Assembly (NCBI GenBank): GCA_964498965.1
Contig: CAZCJU010000002.1
Span: 6,954-70,953, forward strand
Origin: CAZCJU01 sp964498965
GTDB lineage: Bacteria > Bacillota > Clostridia > Oscillospirales > CAG-272
DNA: 64,000 nt
Reading direction: 5' to 3'
Every line of letters starts with the position of its first letter. Position 1 is the first letter of the stretch. The notes below the pieces were generated by a model. It ran no database searches and was not told the origin of the DNA. It saw only the letters and a program-made list of their open reading frames with translations. Position numbers and translations under genes: made by a program. This document shows, one piece after another, positions 1-8,324 of the stretch.

Positions 1-2
1 TC

Positions 3-122
3 GTTTCCGTGTGCGTTAGTTCGGCGATATGTTTCATACTGTACTATTCTTTCCTGCGTCTTACTAATTGTGTGACGGACGAGGACGAAAAGTGGTTTTT
101 GCAGATCTTCGAGAAAAAATAA
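3..122 (+). CDS. C-terminal end of a membrane protein (partial, cut by window edge)
   Basis: Only about 39 codons are visible, open from the left edge and ending in TAA at 120-122. The translation has a hydrophobic stretch (SSAICFILYYSFL) followed by a short charged tail (DEDEKWFLQIFEKK). A transmembrane helix followed by a short acidic and basic tail resembles the end of polysaccharide flippase or SpoVB-like transporters, but this is too little to assign a family. The other two forward frames are closed by early stops. No terminator is evident before the next promoter at 191. Confidence 0.4.
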   Translation, partial: VSVCVSSAICFILYYSFLRLTNCVTDEDEKWFLQIFEKK

Positions 123-190
123 TTCGATTGATAACTGTAGCCTTGTGCATTCTGTACAATTATTTCACTGAAATTTGTGGAAAATGTGCA

Positions 191-219
191 TTGACATTTT
201 TTGCGTGTTAATCTATAAT
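191..219 (+). promoter_or_regulatory. Consensus sigma-A promoter for the surface protein gene
   Basis: TTGACA (191-196) and TATAAT (214-219) are separated by exactly 17 bases. It lies 74 bases upstream of the start codon at 293. The match to both hexamers is perfect, so strong vegetative expression is expected. Confidence 0.8.
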
Positions 220-292
220 AAGATCGAGGGTATTTTGCATTCTGCCGAGAATGTACAGTTGTTTTCCATACAAAAACAGGGGAGATTTTTAA

Positions 293-3200
293 ATGAAAAA
301 AAGAATTGTAAGCACAATACTTTCGTTTTGTATGCTTTTGTCGCTTTTTCCGATGACATCGGCTTGGGCGGCGGACGATACAACCGAACTGCAAAAGAAG
401 CTCGACAACGGCGGCACGGTCACACTTTCTAAAGATTGCGAAATAACAACAACGCTCACAATAAATAAGACCGTCACGCTTGACCTTAACGGCTACGTTC
501 TTAAAATGACCGGCGAAGGATCCGTTATTATGCTTAAGAACAGCGGGGCAGGCTTGACGATCGCAGACAGCACCCCGAACAGAACACACGGTGATTCGTC
601 TTTTCCGGCAGGTGGAGTTATTACCGGCGGAACGGGTTCTACTCAAGGCAATACCTCCGTTATACGATGCGGCGGCGGCGTGTATATCGGTGATAGCTGC
701 ACAGCCGAAATGACCGGCGGAACAATTTACGCTTGCTCTGCCTATTACGGCGGCGGTGTCTATCTTAAATACGAGTCCAAATTTATAATGAGCGGAGGCA
801 GCATTTCCGACTGCCATGCCGGAGGTAGAACTGCGTCCTACAATGCCGGTGACGGTATTTACATGGGCAGATATTGCACTTTCAAGCTGAAAGGCGGCAG
901 CGTAAATTCGGGCATAGTGAATTTAGACGGTAGTATGGAAGCGAGCGGCGGTGTAATAAACGACAATGTGATTATCGTTTGGGAGAGTGGTATCCTTCCG
1001 TTATCTTGTGCCGCCACTGCGGAATCCTATCCCGAATTCAGAGGCGATGTTATTGTGGAGGGTACTCTGAAAAATATCACATTGGATAATGTTTCGGGGG
1101 GGGTATTCTGTCGCGGAATCAAAAACTTTGAGATCTCTCAAACAAACGGCACACAACATGCATATACGGTAAGCTTCGACTTTAACGGCGGTAACGGAAC
1201 AGCTCTGCCTACCCAATGGTTTTTAAACGCTTCGGGTGCGAAGGCGGTGAAGCCCGAAATCGCTCCCACAAGATCCGGCTATGCGTTTGTCGGCTGGTAC
1301 AACGGCGATAAAGAATATACCTTCACCGAAACCGTTACGCAAAGCATAACATTGAAAGCGAAATGGGAAAGCATCGGCGTAAGCTCCGAGAACGAGCTGA
1401 AAAACAAGCTTGCGATGGGACTCGAGCTTGTTAAACTGGAAAAGGATCTTTCACTTTCCTCGACCCTCGATATCAGCGATAAAACACTTACGATAGACCT
1501 TAACGGTCACGTTCTCACGGGAAATATCAATATAGCCGATACCTCGTCGTCGAATGCGTCCGAACTTACCCTCATCGACAGCACCCCCTCGGCAACACAT
1601 TCCGATACAAGTCTGCCGTCGGGTGGCGTGTTGAAAGGAAATATAACACTGTCAAGAGGCAACGGCGGCAGTAAGAGCGTCCTTAACGCAAACGGCGGTA
1701 ACGTCACCGGTAACCTGAATCTCCACAGCTACGCCGCAAAGGTGTATAATACCTGTGATAACAAAACAACTACCTCGTTTTACGGTAAAGCGAACGCTTC
1801 GATACCGAATGCCGAGGTCTACGGCGGTATATACTACGGCGGTATCGACGAAAACTTCAAAACCTGTGTAAAGGGAATACTTCTGACCTTCTATGTTGAC
1901 GATGCCGAATACTGCTATGAGGTCTATACCGAGATCAATCCCGACCACAGAATGCATAATACGATAGCTCCCGTCGATCCCGTGAAAGAGGGCTATAGCT
2001 TCTCGAGTTGGAAATATACAAACATCGGCAGCAGCGTCGATTGGCGTTTCGGCACGAACTATTATATCTTCCCCAGAAAACTTGATGCCGCATTCACTGC
2101 CGATACATATACGATAAGCTATGACTTAAACGGCGGCGATCCGGGCGATAAAACAAATCCATCGACATATACGGCGGAAAGCAATTCCATCACCTTAAAT
2201 AATCCCACAAAAAACGGTTATGATTTTACCGGCTGGAGCGGTACGGGACTGACGGGCGAAAATAATACGAACGTTATTATATACAAGGGCAGTATAGGCA
2301 ACAGAGAATACACGGCTCATTACTCACCCAAGAGCGGCTATTCCGTTATATTCGATTCAAACGGCGGAAGTACCGTTGACGGCAAAACAGACGTAAAATG
2401 GACGGATAAGGTACTTAGCGGTGCTTCCGAACCCACGAAAAAAGGCTATACTTTTAAAGGCTGGAAATGCGTAAGCATTGACGTTGACGAAAATACGACA
2501 TATGCCGATCTCGCAACGGACGATAAAACAACGAGCGTTACTCTTACGGCACAGTGGGAGGTAAAGAGCGGCTATTCCGTTACATTCGATTCAAACGGCG
2601 GAAGTACCGTTGACGGCAAAACAGACGTAAAATGGACGGATAAGGTACTTAGCGGTGCTTCCGAACCCACGAAAAAAGGCTATACTTTTAAAGGCTGGAA
2701 ATGCGTAAGCATTGACGTTGACGAAAATACGACATATGCCGATCTCGCAACGGACGATAAAACAACGAGCGTTACTCTTACGGCACAGTGGGAGGTAAAG
2801 AGCGGCTATTCCGTTACATTCGATTCAAACGGCGGAAGTACCGTTAACGGCAAAACAGACGTAAAATGGACGGATAAGGTGCTTGACGGTGTTTCCGAAC
2901 CCACAAGACCGGGATATATATTCAACGGATGGAAATGCGGTACGGTAAAAGTATCTTCAAACATCACATACGCAAGCCTCGCAAAAAACGATAACGTTTT
3001 GAACGTTGACTTGACGGCACAGTGGAAGCAGGGACCCGCAAATACACTTAGGTTCAACGGCAACGGCGGACTGAGAAACGGTTCGGCGACATATTCCGTA
3101 TATACAAACGCCGATCACTATACGATATCGAATGATACGAATAACGGCTTTATACGCACCGACTACGTGTTCGTCGGCTGGAATACCGAACCCGACGGCA

Positions 3201-3874
3201 AAGGCAAAAACATTGTCAAAGACGATCGTATAAGCTTCGGTCTCGCACATAACGGTGAGATAGTCGTATTATATGCACAGTGGCTCGATGCGATATCACC
3301 CGTTATCTCGGGTGTCGAGGACGGTAAGACCTATTGCGAAGCAAGGGAAGTGACCGTATCGGATAATATCGGTATAGCGAGCGTTACGGTAAACGGTAAT
3401 TCCGTTACACCCGAAAACGGTAAATTTACACTGTCTCCCGCCGACGGCACACAGAATATAACCGTTACCGATACCGACGGGAATGTGACAGAGGTCACCG
3501 TGACCGTGAATAACGGTCATACCGGCGGCACGGCAACGTGCATTAATAAAGCCGTGTGCGAGATATGTGATGCGGAATACGGTGATATCGACGCCAATAA
3601 GCATACGATGTTAAAACACGTCGAAGCGGTCGAAGCCACGACCGAAAGCGAGGGCAATATCGAATATTGGTACTGCGAGGATTGCGGTAAATATTTCGGT
3701 GACGCAAACGGAGAAAACGAGATCGACCTCGCCGACACGGTGGTCGGAAAGCTTCCCGAGGTGATCCCTCCGCAGACCGCCGACAGCTCACTCATTCCGC
3801 TTTCCCTCATTTCGGCTCTGATAAGCGGTATCGCCGCTGTGTATGTTTACGCAAAAAAGAAATGCGGAAGATGA
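293..3874 (+). CDS. Large cell-surface adhesin-like protein with InlB-type repeats and a sorting signal
   Basis: The 1193-residue protein starts with a signal peptide (MKKR, hydrophobic core, AWA cleavage site near residue 26). Residues about 75-235 are rich in GG-x-GGGVY-type turns typical of parallel beta-helix adhesins. Several Listeria-Bacteroides (InlB B-repeat/Flg_new) units follow, with the pattern VTFDSNGG...GYTFKGW...TAQW; three in tandem span about residues 680-914. Near residues 1070-1140 there are paired CxxC motifs (CEICDAEYG, CEDCGKYFG). The C-terminus has PPQTA at residues 1159-1163, a hydrophobic helix and a KKKCGR tail, which together form a cell-wall sorting signal. A role in surface adhesion is inferred. 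A GGGGA ribosome site precedes the ATG, and a terminator follows at 3912. Confidence 0.8.
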   Translation: MKKRIVSTILSFCMLLSLFPMTSAWAADDTTELQKKLDNGGTVTLSKDCEITTTLTINKTVTLDLNGYVLKMTGEGSVIMLKNSGAGLTIADSTPNRTHGDSSFPAGGVITGGTGSTQGNTSVIRCGGGVYIGDSCTAEMTGGTIYACSAYYGGGVYLKYESKFIMSGGSISDCHAGGRTASYNAGDGIYMGRYCTFKLKGGSVNSGIVNLDGSMEASGGVINDNVIIVWESGILPLSCAATAESYPEFRGDVIVEGTLKNITLDNVSGGVFCRGIKNFEISQTNGTQHAYTVSFDFNGGNGTALPTQWFLNASGAKAVKPEIAPTRSGYAFVGWYNGDKEYTFTETVTQSITLKAKWESIGVSSENELKNKLAMGLELVKLEKDLSLSSTLDISDKTLTIDLNGHVLTGNINIADTSSSNASELTLIDSTPSATHSDTSLPSGGVLKGNITLSRGNGGSKSVLNANGGNVTGNLNLHSYAAKVYNTCDNKTTTSFYGKANASIPNAEVYGGIYYGGIDENFKTCVKGILLTFYVDDAEYCYEVYTEINPDHRMHNTIAPVDPVKEGYSFSSWKYTNIGSSVDWRFGTNYYIFPRKLDAAFTADTYTISYDLNGGDPGDKTNPSTYTAESNSITLNNPTKNGYDFTGWSGTGLTGENNTNVIIYKGSIGNREYTAHYSPKSGYSVIFDSNGGSTVDGKTDVKWTDKVLSGASEPTKKGYTFKGWKCVSIDVDENTTYADLATDDKTTSVTLTAQWEVKSGYSVTFDSNGGSTVDGKTDVKWTDKVLSGASEPTKKGYTFKGWKCVSIDVDENTTYADLATDDKTTSVTLTAQWEVKSGYSVTFDSNGGSTVNGKTDVKWTDKVLDGVSEPTRPGYIFNGWKCGTVKVSSNITYASLAKNDNVLNVDLTAQWKQGPANTLRFNGNGGLRNGSATYSVYTNADHYTISNDTNNGFIRTDYVFVGWNTEPDGKGKNIVKDDRISFGLAHNGEIVVLYAQWLDAISPVISGVEDGKTYCEAREVTVSDNIGIASVTVNGNSVTPENGKFTLSPADGTQNITVTDTDGNVTEVTVTVNNGHTGGTATCINKAVCEICDAEYGDIDANKHTMLKHVEAVEATTESEGNIEYWYCEDCGKYFGDANGENEIDLADTVVGKLPEVIPPQTADSSLIPLSLISALISGIAAVYVYAKKKCGR
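2331..3032 (+). repeat. Three tandem 234-bp coding repeats (InlB-type modules)
   Basis: Copies begin at 2331, 2565 and 2799, a period of 234 bp or 78 codons. By eye, copies 1 and 2 differ at a single base (T/C in the SGYSV-I/T-FDSNGG segment). Copy 3 starts almost identically and then diverges after about 85 bases. The near-identity of copies 1 and 2 at synonymous sites points to a recent in-frame duplication. Confidence 0.9.
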
Positions 3875-3911
3875 TTTGAAACTTGATCGAGCAATTTAAA
3901 TATAATCGCAA

Positions 3912-3938
3912 CAGGGGCAGATATCTGCCCCTGCTTTT
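3912..3938 (+). terminator. Rho-independent terminator after the surface protein gene
   Basis: A perfect 22-base palindrome (CAGGGGCAG, ATAT centre, CTGCCCCTG) at 3912-3933 is followed by a short T run. It lies 38 bases after the stop codon. Confidence 0.8.
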
Positions 3939-4031
3939 GTCCAAAGTGCTTTAACGGTTCATTTTGTTTTAGTCGATATTTATTGATTTTCGTCAAAAAA
4001 CGAAAAATCGGATTTTTTTTTGAAAAAGGTA

Positions 4032-4060
4032 TTGATTTTTTTGTGAAAGTATGATATAAT
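4032..4060 (+). promoter_or_regulatory. Promoter for tRNA-Glu
   Basis: TTGATT (4032-4037), a 17-base spacer and TATAAT (4055-4060) with an extended TGA just upstream. The tRNA begins 20 bases after the -10 box. Confidence 0.75.
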
Positions 4061-4079
4061 ACTGCCGTTGACCGAAGAT

Positions 4080-4154
4080 GGCCTGTTGGTCAAGTGGCTA
4101 AGACTCCGCCCTCTCACGGCGGCGACAGGGGTTCGACTCCCCTACAGGTCACCA
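4080..4154 (+). tRNA. tRNA-Glu (anticodon CTC)
   Basis: A full cloverleaf can be folded. The 7-bp acceptor stem pairs 4080-4086 with the segment before the discriminator A (4151), and CCA is encoded at 4152-4154. The anticodon stem CCGCC/GGCGG closes the loop CTCTCAC, giving anticodon CTC at 4113-4115, which reads the Glu codon GAG. The T arm is AGGGG-TTCGACT-CCCCT. It has its own promoter and terminator, so it is a single-tRNA transcription unit. Confidence 0.95.
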
Positions 4155-4160
4155 TCAAAT

Positions 4161-4196
4161 AACGCACTTTTGTCTACCGACAAGAGTGCGTTTTTT
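4161..4196 (+). terminator. Terminator after tRNA-Glu
   Basis: A 14-bp stem (AACGCACTTTTGTC with GACAAGAGTGCGTT, one G-T wobble) encloses a TACC loop and runs into TTTTTT. It begins 6 bases after the tRNA CCA end. Confidence 0.85.
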
Positions 4197-4223
4197 AACT
4201 CAATTACCGAAAGGAAAACGATC

Positions 4224-5048
4224 ATGGTCGATACTCAAAAGATCAGTACGGAAAAAAGAAACGAAAACACAATGAACATAGACAAGCTCGAAACGCTTGA
4301 CATGGTCACTCTCATGCACAAAGAAAGTCGTCGGGCGTTCGATGCCATAGACGATGTACTGCCTCAAGTAGCAAAAGCGGTAGAGGCGATCGCCGCCGCA
4401 TTTGAAAACGGAGGTCATTTATACTATGTGGGTGCGGGAACGAGCGGACGCATAGGCGTACTCGACGCAAGCGAATGCCCACCCACCTTCGGTGTCGATC
4501 CCTCCCTCGTGGTGGGTATAATCGCAGGCGGCGACAAGGCATTACGTAAAAGCTCCGAAGGTGCGGAGGATTTCGAAGAAAACGGCTACGGGGAAATCAA
4601 AGAGCTTTGCCTTACCGAAAACGATGTACTTGTCGGAATTGCGGCGAGCGGCAGAACTCCGTATGTTGCCGGTGCCATGAAAGCGGCTCGTGAAGCCGGA
4701 GCCGTCGTTTGCTCCGTAACGAGCAATCCCGGCGGTTACATAGATACTCTCGCCGATATCAAAATATCCCCCGACACAGGTGCGGAGGTAATAACGGGTT
4801 CTACACGTCTTAAGAGCGGCACGGCACAAAAGCTCATACTCAATATGCTTTCGACTTGTGCGATGATAAAAACCGGCAAGGTATACAGTAATCTTATGAT
4901 CAATGTAAGTGCCGCAAACGAGAAGCTCAAAAGCCGTGCGGCTTCCATAACCTCCGAGATCCTCGAAATTAGCAAGGACGAGGCATACGAGCTGTTAAGC
5001 AAAAACAATTTTGTTATCAAAGATGCCGTTAAGGCGTACAACAAATAA
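4224..5048 (+). CDS. murQ: N-acetylmuramic acid 6-phosphate etherase
   Basis: The 274-residue protein cleaves the lactyl ether of MurNAc-6-phosphate to give GlcNAc-6-phosphate and D-lactate in cytoplasmic peptidoglycan recycling. The SIS-domain sugar-phosphate motif VGAGTSGRIGVLDASECPPTF is clear and includes the family's catalytic Glu in ASECPP; a second SIS motif is GIAASGRTPYV. The start is the ATG at 4224 after AAGGAAAA; a longer in-frame reading would run through the tRNA gene and is not credible. It is slightly shorter than the E. coli enzyme (298 residues), mainly at the ends. No MurNAc PTS permease or amidase gene is adjacent. The next gene begins 24 bases later, so an operon with it is likely. 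Confidence 0.93.
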   Translation: MVDTQKISTEKRNENTMNIDKLETLDMVTLMHKESRRAFDAIDDVLPQVAKAVEAIAAAFENGGHLYYVGAGTSGRIGVLDASECPPTFGVDPSLVVGIIAGGDKALRKSSEGAEDFEENGYGEIKELCLTENDVLVGIAASGRTPYVAGAMKAAREAGAVVCSVTSNPGGYIDTLADIKISPDTGAEVITGSTRLKSGTAQKLILNMLSTCAMIKTGKVYSNLMINVSAANEKLKSRAASITSEILEISKDEAYELLSKNNFVIKDAVKAYNK

Positions 5049-5072
5049 TCGTCAGATCAAAGGAGGGTACGG

Positions 5073-6206
5073 ATGTCGTATCGGCAATACAACAGAATAC
5101 CCGTACCCGAGGTACAGCGAGATGAGAAGAAACCCTTATCTCAATTGCGTGACGAGCTGTCCTTCGTAAACGGCGGTGTCGATGCTTCGGACAAAGAAAA
5201 GCCTCGTTCCGCCGCAAGACCGAAAAGCATCGTTGTACCGAAAACCGGTGAAAAGCGTCGATCGTCGTCGGTCGTGCAGTCCTCGGAAAAGCGGGTCAAT
5301 CAAAAAATTCACCCGGGATATGAAAAACCTTATGATGCCGACAGGCAAAGAAGGCTTGAAGAACGAAAGCGTGCCGAATACATTCACCGCAAACAGCTTG
5401 CCGAAAAGCGACGCCGTGCGGAAAAGGCACGGCAAAAGGAGCTTGCCGCCTCAAAGCGTTTGAAGAGGGAAGCAAAGCGGGAAAGAGAACTCGAAAATAA
5501 AAAAATGCTTTACCGCAAACAGCAACGCCGTAGGCTCAATGCCGAACGAAACAAGCGGTACAGCCATGAGCTTTCGGTCGAAGAAAACGCACGCATAAGG
5601 ATAAAAAAAGAACGTGAGAAAAAGCGTCGCATGGAAAAGGCTCGGTTGTTTGCCGTGCGTGCCGCCGCTTCCGTCGTTCTCGGTATTCTGCTGTTTTCTT
5701 TCGGCTTTGCAATGCATATTTTCTCGCTAAACCGCTATGCCGCTTACTCGTTGTCCGTGTATGTACGTGTCGGCGAAAACGAGCGTTACAAAGCGGAAAA
5801 GGGAAATATATTCATTTTGGGTGAGCAGATCTCACAGCTATGCGATTTCACGGCTTTGGAAAACGAAAACGGCGTAAAGTACATTTCGTCGGCTTCGGGA
5901 AACGAATATATAACGTTTACATTCGATGTCCCGTCGGCAACGGTAAACGGAAACAAGGTGCGGATTGAAGCTTCGCCTTACATAAAGAACGGAAAAATAT
6001 ATGTTCCGCTGTCATTTTTCGAGGAATACTGCTCCGGACTTAACATACTGTACGATGAAAAAAGCAACACGGTCGGCGTATCACGTCAAATAACGAATGA
6101 AAAAGCCGTAGCTTCAAACGGTGCGGCACCTATCTACGAGCCGGTCACCTTTACCTTAAAAGAAAACGGCACGCTCACTCGAATAGACGAGCGACTTGTG
6201 CCTTAA
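5073..6206 (+). CDS. Basic coiled-coil membrane protein with a copper amine oxidase N-domain-like tail
   Basis: The protein has 377 residues. Residues about 1-188 are cytoplasmic and extremely rich in Lys, Arg and Glu (runs such as RRLEERKRAEYIHRK and KREAKRERELENKK), predicted to form a long charged coiled coil. One membrane helix lies at about 190-220. The extracellular part (221-377) has a fold signature of the copper amine oxidase N-terminal domain (PF07833-like: IKNGKIYVPLSFFEEYCSG, then NTVGVSR). That domain is common on Clostridia surface proteins and is thought to be a structural or wall-binding module. The start follows AGGAGGG. It sits between murQ and a GNAT gene (gap 11 bases). 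Specific function is unknown. Confidence 0.75.
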   Translation: MSYRQYNRIPVPEVQRDEKKPLSQLRDELSFVNGGVDASDKEKPRSAARPKSIVVPKTGEKRRSSSVVQSSEKRVNQKIHPGYEKPYDADRQRRLEERKRAEYIHRKQLAEKRRRAEKARQKELAASKRLKREAKRERELENKKMLYRKQQRRRLNAERNKRYSHELSVEENARIRIKKEREKKRRMEKARLFAVRAAASVVLGILLFSFGFAMHIFSLNRYAAYSLSVYVRVGENERYKAEKGNIFILGEQISQLCDFTALENENGVKYISSASGNEYITFTFDVPSATVNGNKVRIEASPYIKNGKIYVPLSFFEEYCSGLNILYDEKSNTVGVSRQITNEKAVASNGAAPIYEPVTFTLKENGTLTRIDERLVP

Positions 6207-6217
6207 CGGAGATAAAA

Positions 6218-6712
6218 ATGCAGATCGAAAAATGCACGTCGGAGATGTTGCCGACGGTATTGCGAATATACGACGACGCTCGAAAATATATGCGTGAAAA
6301 CGGAAACCCGATGCAGTGGGGCGACGATTATCCGTCGTCGGCTCTTATACGAAGCGATATTGCCTCGGGAAATTTATACATATGTGCCGAGGCGGATGAA
6401 ATCGTCGGCGTATTTTATTACCGCACGGGAGTCGATCCGACTTATGAAACAACATATGACGGCGAATGGCTCAATTCTCTTTCCTACGGCGTTATTCACC
6501 GAATAGCCGTTTCAAGACATAAAAAAGGAGTTGCCTCCTTTTGCTTCGATCACTGCCTTTCGCTTTGCGGCAATCTTAAGATCGACACACACGCCGATAA
6601 TATACCCATGCAACGTTCACTTGCGAAAAACGGTTTTCGTTATTGCGGCACGATCCGTCTTGAAAACGGTGAGGAACGGTTAGCCTACCAAAAATTCAGT
6701 CAAGATACGTAA
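6218..6712 (+). CDS. GNAT family N-acetyltransferase
   Basis: The 164-residue protein has GNAT architecture: an N-terminal strand-helix (MLPTVLRIYDDARKYM), a central VGVFYYR strand, then the acetyl-CoA region YGVIHRIAVSRHKKGVASFCFDHC, and a C-terminal IPMQRSLAKNGFRYCGTI segment (the helix before the last strands). The motif-A loop here is RHKKGVA, a loose form of Q/RxxGxG/A. The substrate is unknown. It is the third gene of a probable murQ operon, 11 bases after the previous stop. Its 3' end overlaps the convergent DUF1653 gene by 17 bases. Confidence 0.85.
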   Translation: MQIEKCTSEMLPTVLRIYDDARKYMRENGNPMQWGDDYPSSALIRSDIASGNLYICAEADEIVGVFYYRTGVDPTYETTYDGEWLNSLSYGVIHRIAVSRHKKGVASFCFDHCLSLCGNLKIDTHADNIPMQRSLAKNGFRYCGTIRLENGEERLAYQKFSQDT

Positions 6713-6908
6713 AACGCATACATTCGATGCCGTTTGATATTACCGTATCAAACCACATAGATGCGGGACGTATCCATATTTCGCCGTTTCCGTACAATGC
6801 CTTATATACTACCAGGCTTTCCGAGGTTTCCGAATGTCTGCCTACGCAAAGCACCTCATATTCATTACCTTTAAAGTGGCGGTAACGCCCTTTTTTTATT
6901 TCGTTCAT
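6696..6908 (-). CDS. DUF1653 family small protein
   Basis: A 70-residue protein with the family hallmarks GRYRHFKGNEYEVL near the N-terminus, then LVVYKALYG and IWIRPASMWFD. DUF1653 proteins are small, soluble, single-domain and of unknown function. The start is the ATG at 6906-6908 behind AAGGGAGC; the upstream extension of the frame has no comparable signal. The gene is alone on this strand and ends inside the last 17 bases of the GNAT gene. Confidence 0.85.
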   Translation of the reverse strand: MNEIKKGRYRHFKGNEYEVLCVGRHSETSESLVVYKALYGNGEIWIRPASMWFDTVISNGIECMRFTYLD

Positions 6909-6960
6909 TTCTGCTCCCTTAATTATATTGTGAAAAATATCGATAATTATGAAATAGCCG

Positions 6961-6989
6961 TTGCAATTTATCAATAACTGTGATAGAAT
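6961..6989 (+). promoter_or_regulatory. Promoter for the acyltransferase gene
   Basis: TTGCAA (6961-6966), a 17-base spacer and TAGAAT (6984-6989). The start codon is 43 bases downstream. Confidence 0.6.
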
Positions 6990-7031
6990 ATACTCAGCCG
7001 ACAAATACATCGAATCGGCAGAGGTAGTAAT

Positions 7032-8324
7032 ATGAAAATCAAAGTCAAAACCAAAAGCTACAAAGAGGTCATCGAAATTCAAAAGCCAAAACACAAAAAA
7101 CCGCTTAAGCAGAGTTATGCGTTTCGGCTTTTGCTTAAGCTTGTTTCCATGCCCGAGCTTATCGCTACGAGCTTCAAATACGAAAAACTCGGCATGGAGC
7201 GGTTGGGCAAGGACGAACCCGCACTTTTTCTGATGAATCATTCCTCGTTTATAGATTTAAAAATAGCTTCGTCACTGTTATTTCCCAAGCCGTTTAACAT
7301 AGTTTGCACGTCGGATGGCTTCGTCGGCAAAGAACGCTTAATGCGTTTGCTCGGCTGTATTCCGACAAAAAAATTTCTATTTGACATCAGCCTTGTGCTT
7401 GACATTAAATATGCCGTAAACAAGCTTCATTCATCGATTCTTATGTATCCGGAGGCAAGCTACACATTTGACGGCCGTGCAACACCGTTACCGGACAGTA
7501 TCGGCAAGCTGGTAAAATCGCTCGGGATACCCGTTGTAATGATAAGCACCTGCGGTGCATTTGCACGTCAGCCTCTTTATAACAACTTAAAAACAAGAAA
7601 TGTACGGGTAAATGCGAAAATGGAATATCTTCTTTCACCGAGTGATATATCGGGATACGATGCGGAGCGGATAAACGATATTGTCAATGCGAAATTCGGG
7701 TTTGACGGCTTTAAATACCAGCAAAGCAATAAGATAAAGATAGATTCCGCAGACCGAGCGGAAGGCTTGCACCGTGTTTTATACAAATGCCCGAGTTGCG
7801 GGAGCGAGGGTGCTACCGTCGGCATCGGCGAAAAGCTCGTTTGCGAAAACTGCGGAAAAACCTACATTTTAGATGAATACGGTTATATCGAAGCCGAAAG
7901 CGGCACTACGGAATTTTCGCATATTCCCGATTGGTACGCATGGCAACGCAAGTGCGTAAGACAACAACTCGAGCAGGGAACGTATCTTATGGATACGGAG
8001 GTCGAGATATATATGCTCGTCGATGCAAAATGCGTATACAAAGTAGGCGACGGACGGCTGACTCATTCCGCCGACGGCTTTCATTTGACGGGATGTGACG
8101 GTGAACTTGATTTCACGCAAAAGCCTATAGCGTCATACAGTCTTTACTCCGATTTTTATTGGTACGAGCTGGGCGATATAATATGCATAGGAAACCAAAA
8201 AGCGTTATATTACTGTTTTCCCAAGGATCAAAACGGGATAGTCGCAAAAGCACGGCTGGCAACAGAAGAACTTTATAAACTCAGCAGACTCAAAAGCCCC
8301 GCCGCTCTCCGACAAGCTTTATAA
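7032..8324 (+). CDS. PlsC-like acyltransferase fused to a C-terminal zinc ribbon
   Basis: The protein has 430 residues. The N-terminal half carries lysophospholipid acyltransferase motifs: NHSSFID (the NHx4D catalytic motif, about residues 74-80) and the later YPEASYTFDGRA block corresponding to the PEGTR motif. After about residue 255 comes a zinc ribbon, CPSCGSEG...CENCGKTY, and a roughly 150-residue tail without a recognised domain. Related enzymes transfer acyl groups to 1-acyl-glycerol-3-phosphate at the membrane. The zinc ribbon is unusual for PlsC and may mark a distinct subfamily; the substrate is therefore uncertain. The last 35 bases overlap the convergent phosphoesterase gene. Confidence 0.8.
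   Translation: MKIKVKTKSYKEVIEIQKPKHKKPLKQSYAFRLLLKLVSMPELIATSFKYEKLGMERLGKDEPALFLMNHSSFIDLKIASSLLFPKPFNIVCTSDGFVGKERLMRLLGCIPTKKFLFDISLVLDIKYAVNKLHSSILMYPEASYTFDGRATPLPDSIGKLVKSLGIPVVMISTCGAFARQPLYNNLKTRNVRVNAKMEYLLSPSDISGYDAERINDIVNAKFGFDGFKYQQSNKIKIDSADRAEGLHRVLYKCPSCGSEGATVGIGEKLVCENCGKTYILDEYGYIEAESGTTEFSHIPDWYAWQRKCVRQQLEQGTYLMDTEVEIYMLVDAKCVYKVGDGRLTHSADGFHLTGCDGELDFTQKPIASYSLYSDFYWYELGDIICIGNQKALYYCFPKDQNGIVAKARLATEELYKLSRLKSPAALRQAL

Noticed and set aside
44..817. A 257-codon minus-strand frame opposite the surface protein start
   Set aside because: It reads antisense through the promoter and signal peptide of a convincing gene and shows no domain or ribosome site.
4068..4223. A longer frame that runs through the tRNA-Glu gene into murQ
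   Set aside because: The tRNA folds perfectly and ends with CCA, a terminator separates it from murQ, and the murQ ATG at 4224 has its own ribosome site. A translated tRNA is not credible.
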